IMG/VR virus record: IMGVR_UViG_3300042340_000507
Location: 62,001-126,000 of that record
Strand: one strand, 5' to 3'
From: a virus
DNA length: 64,000 nucleotides
Shown here: piece after piece, positions 1 to 7,376 of the stretch
Position numbering within the stretch: the first letter of the stretch is position 1
Layout of the letters: each line of letters opens with the position of its first letter
Program-made: the position numbers and the translations under genes
The notes under the pieces: generated by a model
Told to the model about the DNA's origin: nothing
The model's database searches: none
The model's input: the letters and a program-made list of their open reading frames with translations, nothing else

Positions 1-652
1 GCCGTTCGATCCCATCATCGCACAGTTCCGTTCCTGACACAAATTCACCTGGTTCTGCCAACTCGAGATTTCTAGAGCAAACCCCAAATTCACCGTCTTT
101 GACATAAAATGATGCGGAACTGCCGTCCAACTTTTCGGTTGCATAGAACTGGTGTTTACTGGTGATCTTCCATTCTTCGTATTCTCTAGACAAATTTTGG
201 ACCCTTTCCTCATCGGTTCGGCGGAGAAAAGAAGGAAAGTAGCCTTTTACTTTGCCAGCCAGTTCGGCGGGAATGGGTGGTTCGTATTTAATCACCCCAA
301 GAATTTCGGTTACATCCATGCCAAGATATACATTTCCCCTAACGGGAAGCACATTCAGGGGCATGAGCAATCCCTGGGATAATTCTCCTTTCAAACGGAT
401 GGTCTTGAGTCTAAATCCCTCGACATCTCCCATTTTCTTGAAAGATGATTTTCGGAGAAACTCAAATTCATCCCGGACCGGAAGAAAAGAATCAATCTCA
501 AAATAAACACAGGTATCTCCAGGTTTAAACTCTCCTTTCTTGGTTACCACCTGCCACCCATCAACAACAGCCAATTCGATGGCGTCTGCTCCTTTGATGG
601 ACTTGATCTCCTTGACCAATCTGATGGAAGCTAATTTTCTGGTTTGTTCCAT
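1..652 (-). CDS. RNA ligase, DRB0094-like family (3' truncated by window edge)
   Basis: Reading from an ATG at 652 towards base 1 gives 217 codons with no stop, so the C-terminus lies outside the window. It starts MEQTRKLASIRLV and continues with a small beta-rich domain containing GDTCVYFEIDSFLP. Near residue 180 comes ATEKLDGSSASFY, which is the nucleotidyltransferase motif I (KxDG) whose lysine takes AMP. An N-terminal OB-like domain followed by KLDGSS is the layout of the Deinococcus DRB0094 type of RNA ligase, which seals 3'-OH/5'-phosphate RNA nicks. The later motifs (IIIa, IV, V) cannot be seen here. It sits downstream of a cyclic-phosphate-processing gene, which fits RNA repair. A DNA ligase is less likely because of the N-terminal domain. 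Confidence 0.75.
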   Translation of the reverse strand, partial: MEQTRKLASIRLVKEIKSIKGADAIELAVVDGWQVVTKKGEFKPGDTCVYFEIDSFLPVRDEFEFLRKSSFKKMGDVEGFRLKTIRLKGELSQGLLMPLNVLPVRGNVYLGMDVTEILGVIKYEPPIPAELAGKVKGYFPSFLRRTDEERVQNLSREYEEWKITSKHQFYATEKLDGSSASFYVKDGEFGVCSRNLELAEPGEFVSGTELCDDGIER

Positions 653-665
653 ATTATGTAATCAA

Positions 666-860
666 TTAAGACTCGGTTGAAACGGAAGAATCACTTCCTG
701 AAGGAGCAGAAGCCAAAATCCACACAAAAAGAGAAATAAGCACCAGTCCAAATCTGTCGTCGTTACTCCAATTTGAAATCATCAGATCCCATCTGATAAA
801 TCCAATAATTAAATAGAGGGAAAATAAAGATTTTAGAGGAGTGATAAACCATTTTTTCAT
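666..860 (-). CDS. Small membrane protein, unknown
   Basis: This 64-residue protein starts MKKWFITPL after an A/T-rich leader. It has two hydrophobic stretches (about residues 8-24 and 38-52) separated by a polar WSNDDR loop, and a short Ser-rich tail. It looks like a two-pass membrane peptide. No family is recognised. It lies 13 bases upstream of the RNA ligase start and could be cotranscribed with it. Confidence 0.55.
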   Translation of the reverse strand: MKKWFITPLKSLFSLYLIIGFIRWDLMISNWSNDDRFGLVLISLFVWILASAPSGSDSSVSTES

Positions 861-935
861 AAGACAATTTTTTTTTATTCTTCTAAACGATTTGAAAGGA
901 GAAAAGTTCCGAATAATCTTTCAGATCCTTTCTTT

Positions 936-1385
936 CTAAACGCTATGCGGGATGTTAACTCGAACACAGGATTGAGACTGTCCCTCATTCATCAAAAAAT
1001 TGTTGATGTATCCCATGATGTTAGCAGAGCCAATTGGATTGGCCGAATGGGTGTAAACTAAGGGGAAAATAATGCCCGATGATTTTTTCCCTACCCTGCC
1101 CTCGAGGGTGTCGTATTTATTCAGGTAGTAATCGACCAACCATTTTGCACAGTCCATCTCAGTCTTTTCAAGGATGTTTGAGTAGTTGAGCTCGTAATTA
1201 GGTTTAACATTGTTGAAATATTCCTCCATGACAGTATCACCCAGATCGTGGTCCAGTGAAATGATCTCAATGTTTTCTAATCCTATATCAGTGACAACTT
1301 TTACAAACTGCTCGTAATTTCGAACAACTATCCAGTTTTCATCGTTTGGGGTTCGAATATCATCTAAGTAAATTCTTTTTTTCAT
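936..1385 (-). CDS. Cyclic-phosphate-processing receiver-domain protein (cREC-REC type), copy 1
   Basis: The 149-residue protein begins MKKRIYLDDIRTPND, continues with WIVVRNYEQF and has ISLDHDLGD near residue 45. The pattern h-h-L-D-D-x-R-x-P, V-R, S-L-D-H-D-L is typical of the receiver-like domain family predicted to process cyclic phosphate ends of RNA and often found beside RNA ligases. A C-terminal part with THSANPIGSANIMGYINNF is shared with a second copy at 5285-5734 (about three quarters identical by eye). The role in RNA-end healing is inferred from the family and from the RNA ligase about 280 bases downstream. The catalytic chemistry cannot be read from the sequence. Confidence 0.65.
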   Translation of the reverse strand: MKKRIYLDDIRTPNDENWIVVRNYEQFVKVVTDIGLENIEIISLDHDLGDTVMEEYFNNVKPNYELNYSNILEKTEMDCAKWLVDYYLNKYDTLEGRVGKKSSGIIFPLVYTHSANPIGSANIMGYINNFLMNEGQSQSCVRVNIPHSV

Positions 1386-1416
1386 TTTTTGTGAGCTATT
1401 TTTTGCATTCTTGTGT

Positions 1417-1547
1417 AGTCAGGACAGGATTCGAACCTGTACGTGGGTTGAGTCCTTTGAGAATAACACCTTTCGGTCTCTTGAGTCTCTCCTGCAACAT
1501 CCCCCACAGCTTTAGCTTACTTGCTTCTACCATTCCGCCACCTGACT
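1417..1547 (-). tRNA. tRNA-Leu-like element with oversized variable arm, anticodon unresolved
   Basis: The minus strand has a 7-bp acceptor stem AGTCAGG/CCTGACT, a D-arm almost identical to class II (Leu) tRNAs (TGGCGGAATGGTAGAAGC) and a perfect T-arm ACAGG-TTCGAAT-CCTGT. A GTGGG/CCCAC pair before the T-arm resembles a variable-arm stem, but its loop is about 55 nt and contains a GAAA-capped mini-hairpin. Only about 14 nt remain for the anticodon arm, and no 5-bp stem with a 7-nt loop can be drawn. CCA is not encoded. It may be a decayed tRNA, an intron-bearing tRNA, or a tRNA mimic. A covariance-model search would decide. Confidence 0.45.
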
Positions 1548-1627
1548 ATAATTCACCTGCCTTTTATCTCCTCATATATTCCGCCCAAAATTATTATTAT
1601 AATTATAAGTAAAAACGTCTGCATATT

Positions 1628-1918
1628 CTAAAAATGCTCCCCGAAGCCGTGTTGAGTGGCTACCAACTGTGGGTTTTCCAAGTAGCGACCAATCTCTTTG
1701 TATCCAGCCTCGATGCTTGTAAATGCAATACTCTTACATCCAACCTTGACGATACATCCTCTGTCTAGCGCGTGAATGCCAATCTCCCAGCGTTTAAGGT
1801 TTTCAATCCTTCTGCGTTGCTCTCCTTGTTCTTTGCTTTCGCATTGCTCTGTTGACTTTTCAAAGCACTGTGGCATTTCTCCGACAGGTTCTACTCTTAA
1901 TGTTTGTTCTTCGTTCAT
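1628..1918 (-). CDS. Hypothetical protein between two tRNA-like elements
   Basis: This 96-residue protein starts MNEEQTLRVEP. It is charged in its first half (ESKEQGEQRRR), followed by a compact region with CIVKVGCKSIAFTSIEAGYKE. No known family is recognised. It lies between the tRNA-like elements at 1417-1547 and 1954-2032 and is read in the same direction as both. Confidence 0.5.
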   Translation of the reverse strand: MNEEQTLRVEPVGEMPQCFEKSTEQCESKEQGEQRRRIENLKRWEIGIHALDRGCIVKVGCKSIAFTSIEAGYKEIGRYLENPQLVATQHGFGEHF

Positions 1919-1953
1919 TTTGATTGGGTTTAAATTGTTTTTATATTTTTAGT

Positions 1954-2032
1954 AGTCAGGACAGGTACTGCCCCTGTTGCTTGTTCTTTTGCTTTTATGC
2001 TCACACATGAGTTACTTTTACTCCACCTGACT
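1954..2032 (-). tRNA. tRNA-like element, degenerate (second copy)
   Basis: The 79-nt minus-strand element has the same acceptor stem as the element at 1417-1547 (AGTCAGG/CCTGACT) and the same T-stem (ACAGG/CCTGT), but the T-loop is GGCAGTA instead of TTCGAAT. A GAGT/ACTC D-stem with a 7-nt loop can be drawn. The 31 nt between D- and T-arms form at best TGTG-TGAG-CATA, with no normal anticodon loop. The outer helices are preserved and the decoding parts lost. It is either a pseudo-tRNA or a structured mimic. Confidence 0.35.
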
Positions 2033-2037
2033 GTTTG

Positions 2038-2601
2038 TTAATCTAATTTACATTTTATTTTATCAAAATCCTTTGTTCCCAAATGAACTGAACTATCTAC
2101 AGTCATATTAGAACGGGTTTCATCTTGTTTCCAAAATTCATGGCGAATAACTTGAACAATATCATAAGTTACTCTTGCACTTTCATCTACTACATCGGGA
2201 TTGTAAATACCAAAACTTCCGCCATTAGCAAAGTTTTCTTGTAAAAGCATGTTAGCAGCATTATGTAATATTTTATCTGCTTCATCTCTAATACTGTGGT
2301 ATTTTTCATAATCAATAGATAATTTTACATCCCCAACATCAGTCCAAGTACGAATTTCTTCTCCATTACCCCAATGACCTTTGGTTTTAATGTAACCATC
2401 TCCAATTTCTATCACCTCACCACGTTCGGTACTATCACCAACTTCTATTTCTTTTTTAGGTCGGAGTTTATCCCGTAGAACATTGTAATATGTTGGATGG
2501 TCTTTAATTACCCATAATTGGCCGATACCGATACGGGAGTACATATCTAACGCCTGTTGAATTAGTCTAAGTTGTTCGTTTGTAACTTCTAATGTTGCCA
2601 T
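2038..2601 (-). CDS. Hypothetical protein
   Basis: The protein has 187 residues and starts MATLEVTNEQLRLIQQAL, an amphipathic helix. A beta-rich middle contains IEIGDGYIKTKGHWGNGEE, followed by a helical C-terminal half. No signal peptide, membrane segment or catalytic motif was recognised. It begins a run of minus-strand small genes of similar composition and ends 5 bases before the tRNA-like element at 1954-2032. Confidence 0.55.
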   Translation of the reverse strand: MATLEVTNEQLRLIQQALDMYSRIGIGQLWVIKDHPTYYNVLRDKLRPKKEIEVGDSTERGEVIEIGDGYIKTKGHWGNGEEIRTWTDVGDVKLSIDYEKYHSIRDEADKILHNAANMLLQENFANGGSFGIYNPDVVDESARVTYDIVQVIRHEFWKQDETRSNMTVDSSVHLGTKDFDKIKCKLD

Positions 2602-2612
2602 AATTTTTATTT

Positions 2613-2849
2613 TTAAGATTTTGCGTAAATTATTTTATTTTGAAAATTTCCACTATGGACGTTTTCAACAAAATCAATTGCGTCTTTTAAAGTATTAAAA
2701 GTGTTTATCCCATTCCTAAAGTTCATTTGAGCCCAAAAAGGCCACCACCATCTCCATACTTGACATTCATAACCATGATAGCTGTCGTCTACAATTCTAT
2801 ATTTAATAGTTTTGTAACCTAAAAAAGATTTTGAAGGCAATTTTTTCAT
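2613..2849 (-). CDS. Small hypothetical protein, Trp-rich
   Basis: The start chosen is ATG at 2849 (MKKLPSKSFLGYK), because it overlaps the stop of the small gene before it as ATGA. The 78-residue product has a striking CQVWRWWWPFWAQMNF segment and ends in a helix DAIDFVENVH. It has no recognised family. An open frame extends upstream to 2882 but would overlap the neighbour more deeply. Confidence 0.45.
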   Translation of the reverse strand: MKKLPSKSFLGYKTIKYRIVDDSYHGYECQVWRWWWPFWAQMNFRNGINTFNTLKDAIDFVENVHSGNFQNKIIYAKS

Positions 2850-2953
2850 AATAGTATTTTTAAAATCCCAAACGATATCCAAAATAATATAACAATGAAT
2901 GCAAATGCTACCGTAAAATAATAGAATTTATCTTCCGATTTTAGATTTTTCAT
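2846..2953 (-). CDS. 35-residue single-pass membrane peptide
   Basis: The ATG at 2953 overlaps the previous stop (ATGA), and its own TGA overlaps the next ATG at 2849. The product starts MKNLKSEDKFYYF and continues with one hydrophobic helix (VAFAFIVILFWISFGIL). Tight ATGA coupling on both sides is the main support that it is translated. Confidence 0.45.
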   Translation of the reverse strand: MKNLKSEDKFYYFTVAFAFIVILFWISFGILKILL

Positions 2954-3135
2954 TTATTAAATAGTCTTGAAAAAAATTCAATTGTAAAAGCCACACAAAA
3001 AGGAATCCAAAGTGGAGACGTTACCCACCACCAAGACCAATTGGCAACTACCCCGGCATCTGATAGTTTTAGAATTAAAAATATCAGAAAAATTATCCCT
3101 GCAATACCTAAACTCTTGTTTGTTTTCTTTTCCAT
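2950..3135 (-). CDS. Small two-pass membrane protein
   Basis: This 61-residue protein starts MEKKTNKSLGIAG and has two hydrophobic segments (about residues 8-24 and 34-54) around a WSWWW turn. The leader carries TATATTTA, close to the Bacteroidota TAnnTTTG element, about 30 bases before the start. It begins a coupled three-gene membrane/Trp-rich set (3135 to 2613). Function unknown. Confidence 0.5.
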   Translation of the reverse strand: MEKKTNKSLGIAGIIFLIFLILKLSDAGVVANWSWWWVTSPLWIPFCVAFTIEFFSRLFNK

Positions 3136-3174
3136 AACTTTTATTTTTATAGCGTAAATATACTAGAAATTTTC

Positions 3175-3570
3175 TTACTTTTCATCAATTTTAAAATTTT
3201 CGAAAAAAAATTTCACCTCCCTTCCTGTTTCTTCAATCAGCCCATATCTTTTTATGAATTTGTATTGTGTACTGTACTGGTTGAGCGAATTTAAAAAACC
3301 TTGAATATTGGATCTAAATTGTTCTAACGTGAAAGAATTTTTTTGAATATTACAACTAGAGCAAGCTGGATTATAGTTTTCTAAAATCTCATTTTCTGGA
3401 TACCTACATGTTCCACTATTTACAAACTTACCTTTTTTTCTGTCCCATTTACTGTCCCTGACAATTGGCTGGATATGGTCCGCGTGCCAACTTTTTGTCA
3501 AATCACAGCCACAATATGCACATTTTCCACCATACTTCTCAAAAATTTTAATCCTATCAGATTTTTTCAT
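3175..3570 (-). CDS. HNH endonuclease
   Basis: The protein has 131 residues from ATG 3570 (MKKSDRIKIFEKYGGKCAYC). The CAYC pair, the ADHIQP segment carrying the DH of the HNH core, and a later NPACSSCNIQK with a second Cys pair and the final Asn give the ggg-zinc HNH layout. It would cut DNA with a metal ion. Whether it is a free-standing homing-type nuclease or a defence/anti-host nuclease cannot be told; it is not inserted in a recognisable split gene. The ATG lies 14 bases inside the end of the upstream gene. A TTG at 3579 is the alternative start. Confidence 0.8.
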   Translation of the reverse strand: MKKSDRIKIFEKYGGKCAYCGCDLTKSWHADHIQPIVRDSKWDRKKGKFVNSGTCRYPENEILENYNPACSSCNIQKNSFTLEQFRSNIQGFLNSLNQYSTQYKFIKRYGLIEETGREVKFFFENFKIDEK

Positions 3571-3934
3571 CTGTTTCAATCTTTCTGATTTTCAGAATAG
3601 CCTCTATAGGCATTGTTTTCACACAATATTCAACGATATGTTTGAATTCTTCCAAAGGAAAAACTAGAAGTTCTAGGGAGAAGACTTTTGAATCTCGGTG
3701 TTCTTCTACCTGTAAATGTTTATTGACCTTACCTACAATCTGCTCGGCCAATCGTTGGGTTATTTGTTTGAGAATAATACAATCGATATCTGGTGATAGG
3801 TAGTGTTCTAATATTTCTCGAGATAAGGTGTGTTGACATTTGTGATGGGAATTTTCTAACATTAACGCTTGTTTGGCGGTCTGTAGAGATCTGACGAGTT
3901 CTCTAGAAACATGATCGAAATCTTGTGTGTTCAT
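3557..3934 (-). CDS. Hypothetical protein
   Basis: The 125-residue product starts MNTQDFDHVSRELVRSLQ and is mostly helical, with a central QRLAEQIVGKVNKHLQVEEH. It overlaps the HNH gene start. No family recognised. Confidence 0.5.
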   Translation of the reverse strand: MNTQDFDHVSRELVRSLQTAKQALMLENSHHKCQHTLSREILEHYLSPDIDCIILKQITQRLAEQIVGKVNKHLQVEEHRDSKVFSLELLVFPLEEFKHIVEYCVKTMPIEAILKIRKIETDEKI

Positions 3935-3938
3935 TGAT

Positions 3939-4313
3939 TTATGTTTTTGGGTTTGATCTTTCCAATCTGAAACAAAATTCAGTATGAAAAAAACTTTTAG
4001 TGCTCGACAGAGAGTTTTTCCAATCTACAAATGCTCTAGTAAATGCCTCGAAATCCATTTTGTCATAATGGTTCAATTCGGCCAGACGAACTAACTCATT
4101 GTAGTCCATGTCTCTTAAATATCCTTTTAGTGGCATTACTCTACCCACACAAGTGCTCCAACGAAAATCTCTACCATTAAAAGTAATATAGTAGTAATCT
4201 TCGCCATCGTCTCCTATTGCAACTAATCTTTCTATCTCGCTATATGATATAATCACAAATTGTCCCTTGAGTAGTTCAAATTCTTTTAAAATTTTCTCTA
4301 AGTTACTGTCCAT
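3939..4313 (-). CDS. Hypothetical protein
   Basis: The 124-residue protein starts MDSNLEKILKEFELLKGQF. A short beta region (EDYYYITFNGRDFRW) is followed by helices with many aromatic residues. No recognised domain. Its start overlaps the end of the gene at 4303-4545 by 11 bases, which suggests translational coupling. Confidence 0.5.
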   Translation of the reverse strand: MDSNLEKILKEFELLKGQFVIISYSEIERLVAIGDDGEDYYYITFNGRDFRWSTCVGRVMPLKGYLRDMDYNELVRLAELNHYDKMDFEAFTRAFVDWKNSLSSTKSFFHTEFCFRLERSNPKT

Positions 4314-4545
4314 TTTTTGCTTGGTTTTTAATATTTTGATTATGTAGTGCTACAATATGCTCTACTATTTCTTTGCTTAGCTCTCCACCTACTAGAATAT
4401 GATATTCCTCTTGAAAGTCTCCATCTTTAAATAAAATAGGTTCAACTGGACTGATAGTACGGCACCAACATTGCTCTCCCTGAGAGCAAGTGCCAATCTT
4501 CCACTCGACTAGGAGTGATTTTTCTTTAGCTTGAGAGTAGTCCAT
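4303..4545 (-). CDS. Hypothetical protein
   Basis: The 80-residue protein starts MDYSQAKEKSLLVEWK and has a Cys cluster (CSQGEQCWC) near residue 20-28. No known domain. It is coupled to the downstream gene through an 11-base overlap. Confidence 0.45.
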   Translation of the reverse strand: MDYSQAKEKSLLVEWKIGTCSQGEQCWCRTISPVEPILFKDGDFQEEYHILVGGELSKEIVEHIVALHNQNIKNQAKNGQ

Positions 4546-4556
4546 TGTGTTAAACT

Positions 4557-5255
4557 TTAGGAATGTATTTGAACTTCAAATATCTGACTTTCGTGTGCAT
4601 CCGATACATAACAACCCATAACGAGCAAAAATGTTTTTTCTCCGGGTATTCCAAAAAAACACCTATAATCGTTGGTGGAAAAGATTTCCAATTCAGATAT
4701 TCCAACGAACAAAAGATTATCAATCAATTCCCTTGTAGTCTTCATAGACAAGTAAACTCCATCCACATTAAAGTAATGATTTTCTGGTAAGTGGTAATGT
4801 CCAGTTTCCTCCGTGCCTGAGGGTATTTCACCTTCGCCATCACATTTTTCACAATCAGATTCTGAACCACAACAGTCACACTCTATAGTTCCAAATCCAT
4901 CACACTCAGAGCATTCTATGTATTTTTCCGAAAATTCTGGAATTAATTTGATTTTCTCAAAAACTTCTTCAAAATCCTTGATTTTGATTCTACCGATAGG
5001 TCGAGGCACACCCTCGTAAAATTCGGAGAATTTCTCAACAACTGGAAGTGCCTTGATCCCCTCTGTATCCGAATAAATGTATCTGTTTTCAAAATTTTTA
5101 TAATCAGGATCGTACGTCCAAATTAATTTGTAGGTGTCCGTAGCGCAGACCCATCCATCGTCAAAACAAGTTGGTTTCAACATTTGTGTTCTATATGAAT
5201 CCTTAGAACACCAGGATTCAATGAACGTTTGATATTTTGGATTTTCTCTAATCAT
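4557..5255 (-). CDS. Protein with DnaJ-type zinc-finger cysteines, unknown function
   Basis: The start chosen is ATG at 5255 (MIRENPKYQTFIESW), because an exact TATATTTG promoter element lies at 5267-5274, just upstream; the longer frame to 5318 would begin before that promoter. The 232-residue product has CSECDGFGTIECDCCGSES followed by CEKCDGEGEI near residues 115-145. These CxxCxGxG-like repeats are as in the DnaJ zinc domain, but there is no J domain. The flanking regions are unrecognised. It could be a zinc-binding adaptor. Confidence 0.55.
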   Translation of the reverse strand: MIRENPKYQTFIESWCSKDSYRTQMLKPTCFDDGWVCATDTYKLIWTYDPDYKNFENRYIYSDTEGIKALPVVEKFSEFYEGVPRPIGRIKIKDFEEVFEKIKLIPEFSEKYIECSECDGFGTIECDCCGSESDCEKCDGEGEIPSGTEETGHYHLPENHYFNVDGVYLSMKTTRELIDNLLFVGISELEIFSTNDYRCFFGIPGEKTFLLVMGCYVSDAHESQIFEVQIHS

Positions 5256-5266
5256 TATTTTTTTTA

Positions 5267-5274
5267 CAAATATA
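5267..5274 (-). promoter_or_regulatory. Bacteroidota-type promoter -7 element TATATTTG
   Basis: The minus strand reads TATATTTG, an exact match to the TAnnTTTG consensus used by the Bacteroidota primary sigma factor. The start codon of the next gene begins 12 bases on, so the leader would be very short. Confidence 0.5.
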
Positions 5275-5284
5275 CGGAAAAATC

Positions 5285-5734
5285 TCAAACAAAGTGTGGA
5301 ATGTTCACACGAACACAAGATTGAGGTTGACCCTCATTCATCCAAAAATTATTAATGTATCCCATAATGTTGGCAGATCCGATTGGATTTGCCGAATGGG
5401 TATACACTTGTGGAAAAACGATACCAGATGATTTTTTTTCTGACCTACTTTTCTGAGTAAGGTAATTGTCAAGATAGTGATTGACCAACCACTTAGCACA
5501 ATCCATTCCCGTCTTTTCAAGGATGTTATTGTAATCCAATTTGTAGTTTGGACTCACGTTATTGAAATATTCATTCATCGCTGTATCACCCAAATCGTGA
5601 TCCAAGGAAATTACATCTATGTTTTCTAATCCTATATTTGTTACCGCTTCCACGAACTCGTCATAATTCCTCACAACCACCCAAATATCTTCTTTGGGGG
5701 TTCTAACATCATCTAAGTAAATTTGTTTTTTCAT
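5285..5734 (-). CDS. Cyclic-phosphate-processing receiver-domain protein (cREC-REC type), copy 2
   Basis: This 149-residue paralogue of the gene at 936-1385 has YLDDVRTPKED at the start and VISLDHDLGDTAMNEYF in the middle. The C-terminal ANPIGSANIMGYINNF is identical. The family link and the predicted role in processing RNA 2',3'-cyclic phosphate are the same as for copy 1. The strongest differences fall near residues 95-105 (LTQKSRSEKK against LEGRVGKKSS). Two diverging copies 4 kb apart suggest duplication with selection for separate roles. Confidence 0.65.
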   Translation of the reverse strand: MKKQIYLDDVRTPKEDIWVVVRNYDEFVEAVTNIGLENIDVISLDHDLGDTAMNEYFNNVSPNYKLDYNNILEKTGMDCAKWLVNHYLDNYLTQKSRSEKKSSGIVFPQVYTHSANPIGSANIMGYINNFWMNEGQPQSCVRVNIPHFV

Positions 5735-5735
5735 T

Positions 5736-6173
5736 TTAAAGTTTGTTTATGACTTCACCCTTTGAGTTTTCATAGTAAGTTTCATATCCTTTGGAGTTAT
5801 ACTCTATTCTTTCCCACATCCCATTGGAATCCTCTGTTCGACAACCATTATTTGAATATGTAGTTTGTTTCCAATACCCTGTCGAATCTTCATACAAAGT
5901 TATATCCCGTTCAGAATTGTATTCATACCTTGCCCAAAACCCATTTGACGTAGTTTCTTTAATCCGATTATCATTAGAATCATATTCATATCGTTCCCAA
6001 CGGTTCTTTGAATTTTCCCAATAAATTTGGTTACCTCTATCATCTCGTTCACTACTTTCCCAATAACCGGTGGCATCTTCGCTATAAGCAACCTGCCCGT
6101 CTTTAGTTTCAATTACCAAGTCGCCATCTATTTCAAAGTTCCATTTAAGCAACTGTCCAATTGTTTGTGTCAT
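5736..6173 (-). CDS. Tandem-repeat protein (W/Y-rich, YD-repeat-like)
   Basis: The 145-residue protein is built of about six short repeats of the form (Y/E)DSxGxWxRxEYxSxG, for example YEDSTGYWKQTTYS and ENSKNRWERYEYDS. The repeats resemble the YD/RHS type in miniature and would form an extended beta structure. It ends one base before the next gene and has an AT-rich leader with TATATTTA. Function unknown; binding of a host or phage protein is only a guess. Confidence 0.5.
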   Translation of the reverse strand: MTQTIGQLLKWNFEIDGDLVIETKDGQVAYSEDATGYWESSERDDRGNQIYWENSKNRWERYEYDSNDNRIKETTSNGFWARYEYNSERDITLYEDSTGYWKQTTYSNNGCRTEDSNGMWERIEYNSKGYETYYENSKGEVINKL

Positions 6174-6248
6174 ATTTTTTATTTTTATTTATGGTATAAA
6201 TATACGAACGAATTTTCGTGTCTCCAAATGACGGAGTTATAACCAATG

Positions 6249-6536
6249 CTAAACAAGCACTGCATATTCATAGCCAAAATTAGTTGCCCCATCAGTTACG
6301 ACATACTTCCAATCAACTTCGAATTGTTCAAGTTCACATACAGGCTTGTTGAATTTTTGGACAAGTAGTAAATCTGCAATTTGCTCGCTTTCTTTTTCAA
6401 GTTCATAAATTGGTAAGCAGTGATGCCAGTTGTTTTCTCCAGCAGGTTCAGTAATGTAATCAACAAACCATTTTCCATTTGCTTTGGTTAGTTTTCCTTT
6501 GTTTATTTCGGTTGTAATGTTTGACATAAATTCCAT
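6249..6536 (-). CDS. Hypothetical protein in cassette-like segment
   Basis: The start chosen is ATG 6536 (MEFMSNITTEINKGKL); a second ATG at 6527 is equally plausible. The product is about 95 residues, acidic, with no known domain, and ends WKYVVTDGATNFGYEY. The gene lies between GTTATAAC at 6236-6243 and the attC-like palindrome at 6576-6662, so it may have arrived as a mobile cassette. Confidence 0.45.
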   Translation of the reverse strand: MEFMSNITTEINKGKLTKANGKWFVDYITEPAGENNWHHCLPIYELEKESEQIADLLLVQKFNKPVCELEQFEVDWKYVVTDGATNFGYEYAVLV

Positions 6537-6575
6537 ATTTGTATTATTTAAGTTTAAAAATTCGTAAAAGCACTG

Positions 6576-6662
6576 GTTATAACAGCACATAAGCAAAAGC
6601 CCAAATCCAACAGCACAATGCCCACGCTATTTGTGCCTTCGCTTATCTGCAAAACGTTATGA
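6576..6662. repeat. attC-like imperfect palindrome (integron-cassette-type recombination site)
   Basis: The 87-base segment is bounded by GTTATAAC and GTTATGAC. Inside, ATAAGC pairs with GCTTAT and AAAT with ATTT, with unpaired bulges between, like the folded bottom strand of integron attC sites. A matching GTTATAAC lies at 6236. The stop codon of the phosphatase gene (6657) falls in one terminal core site, as is common for cassette genes. No integron integrase is visible. Confidence 0.4.
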
Positions 6663-7376
6663 CATATTACCAACTTTAAGTTCACCATCATAAATCAAAT
6701 ATTGCTTTGATGGTAAAGCATCTATCATATAATATCTACCACCCATGTGTTTATTCATACCATTCAAATCTATTTCTTTAATTTGAGTATGTCCAAATAT
6801 TTGAATAAAACGTTTTTTGATTGCGTTTTCATTTCTTCGTTTGTTAGACATTAACAATGAAGTAGGTCTTATCCACACAGGAGTTTGAGTTACATTATCC
6901 CCATAAGCATTAAATCCATTAAAAGCAAAAGCATGAGGCCTGTGTTTAAATAGCTCATTGATTTCATCAACCAAAGTATCTACATTACAACGACCAAAAG
7001 TTTCTACAACCCAATAATGGCTTACTCCTGCGTGAGTGCAAAGAAAATCATCAAATGAGTATGCCATTTGCAACAGGTCCATATTCTCTGATAAAACATG
7101 GCTGATATCAAACTGAAGAGCGGGTTGAAAACCTGAATAAGTTTCGTTGATATGCATATAGTGTAGGTCATGATTACCTGTCAATAGAATCACTTCCTTG
7201 TCGGAGTTTCGTTTAAACTCACATATCTCCTTAAAGTTATGTATTTGGTCAACACCGGGTATATCAAAAGAATCAAAGTAATCTCCAACAAAGATTATTC
7301 TATCTGCGTTTTCTTTTGCTACAATGTCCTTCCAAATTGGACGGCCGTGGATATCTCCAATGAATATTGTTTTCAT
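6657..7376 (-). CDS. Calcineurin-like metallophosphoesterase
   Basis: The 239-residue protein begins MKTIFIGDIHGRP, followed by IIFVGDYFDSFD, LLTGNHDLHYM and later THAGVSHYW and IFGHTQIKE. These are the five metal-binding motifs (DxH, GDxxD, GNHD, H, GHT) of the binuclear metallophosphatase superfamily (ApaH/lambda PP-like). All expected ligands are present, so it should be active. The substrate could be a phosphoprotein, dinucleotide or RNA end. Its position among RNA-repair-type genes makes a nucleic-acid end attractive but unproven. It overlaps the upstream gene by 4 bases. Confidence 0.85.
   Translation of the reverse strand: MKTIFIGDIHGRPIWKDIVAKENADRIIFVGDYFDSFDIPGVDQIHNFKEICEFKRNSDKEVILLTGNHDLHYMHINETYSGFQPALQFDISHVLSENMDLLQMAYSFDDFLCTHAGVSHYWVVETFGRCNVDTLVDEINELFKHRPHAFAFNGFNAYGDNVTQTPVWIRPTSLLMSNKRRNENAIKKRFIQIFGHTQIKEIDLNGMNKHMGGRYYMIDALPSKQYLIYDGELKVGNMS

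Noticed and set aside
152-506. Plus-strand frames at the left edge
   Set aside because: They lie opposite the RNA ligase, which carries a clear KLDGSS motif and is open across the whole region.
1346-1612. Plus-strand frame across the first tRNA-like element
   Set aside because: It runs opposite the well-supported tRNA-like structure and the neighbouring genes and has no leader signals.
5256-5318. Extended start (about 20 residues longer) for the zinc-finger protein at 4557-5255
   Set aside because: The extension would place the start upstream of the TATATTTG element; ATG at 5255 is directly behind the promoter.
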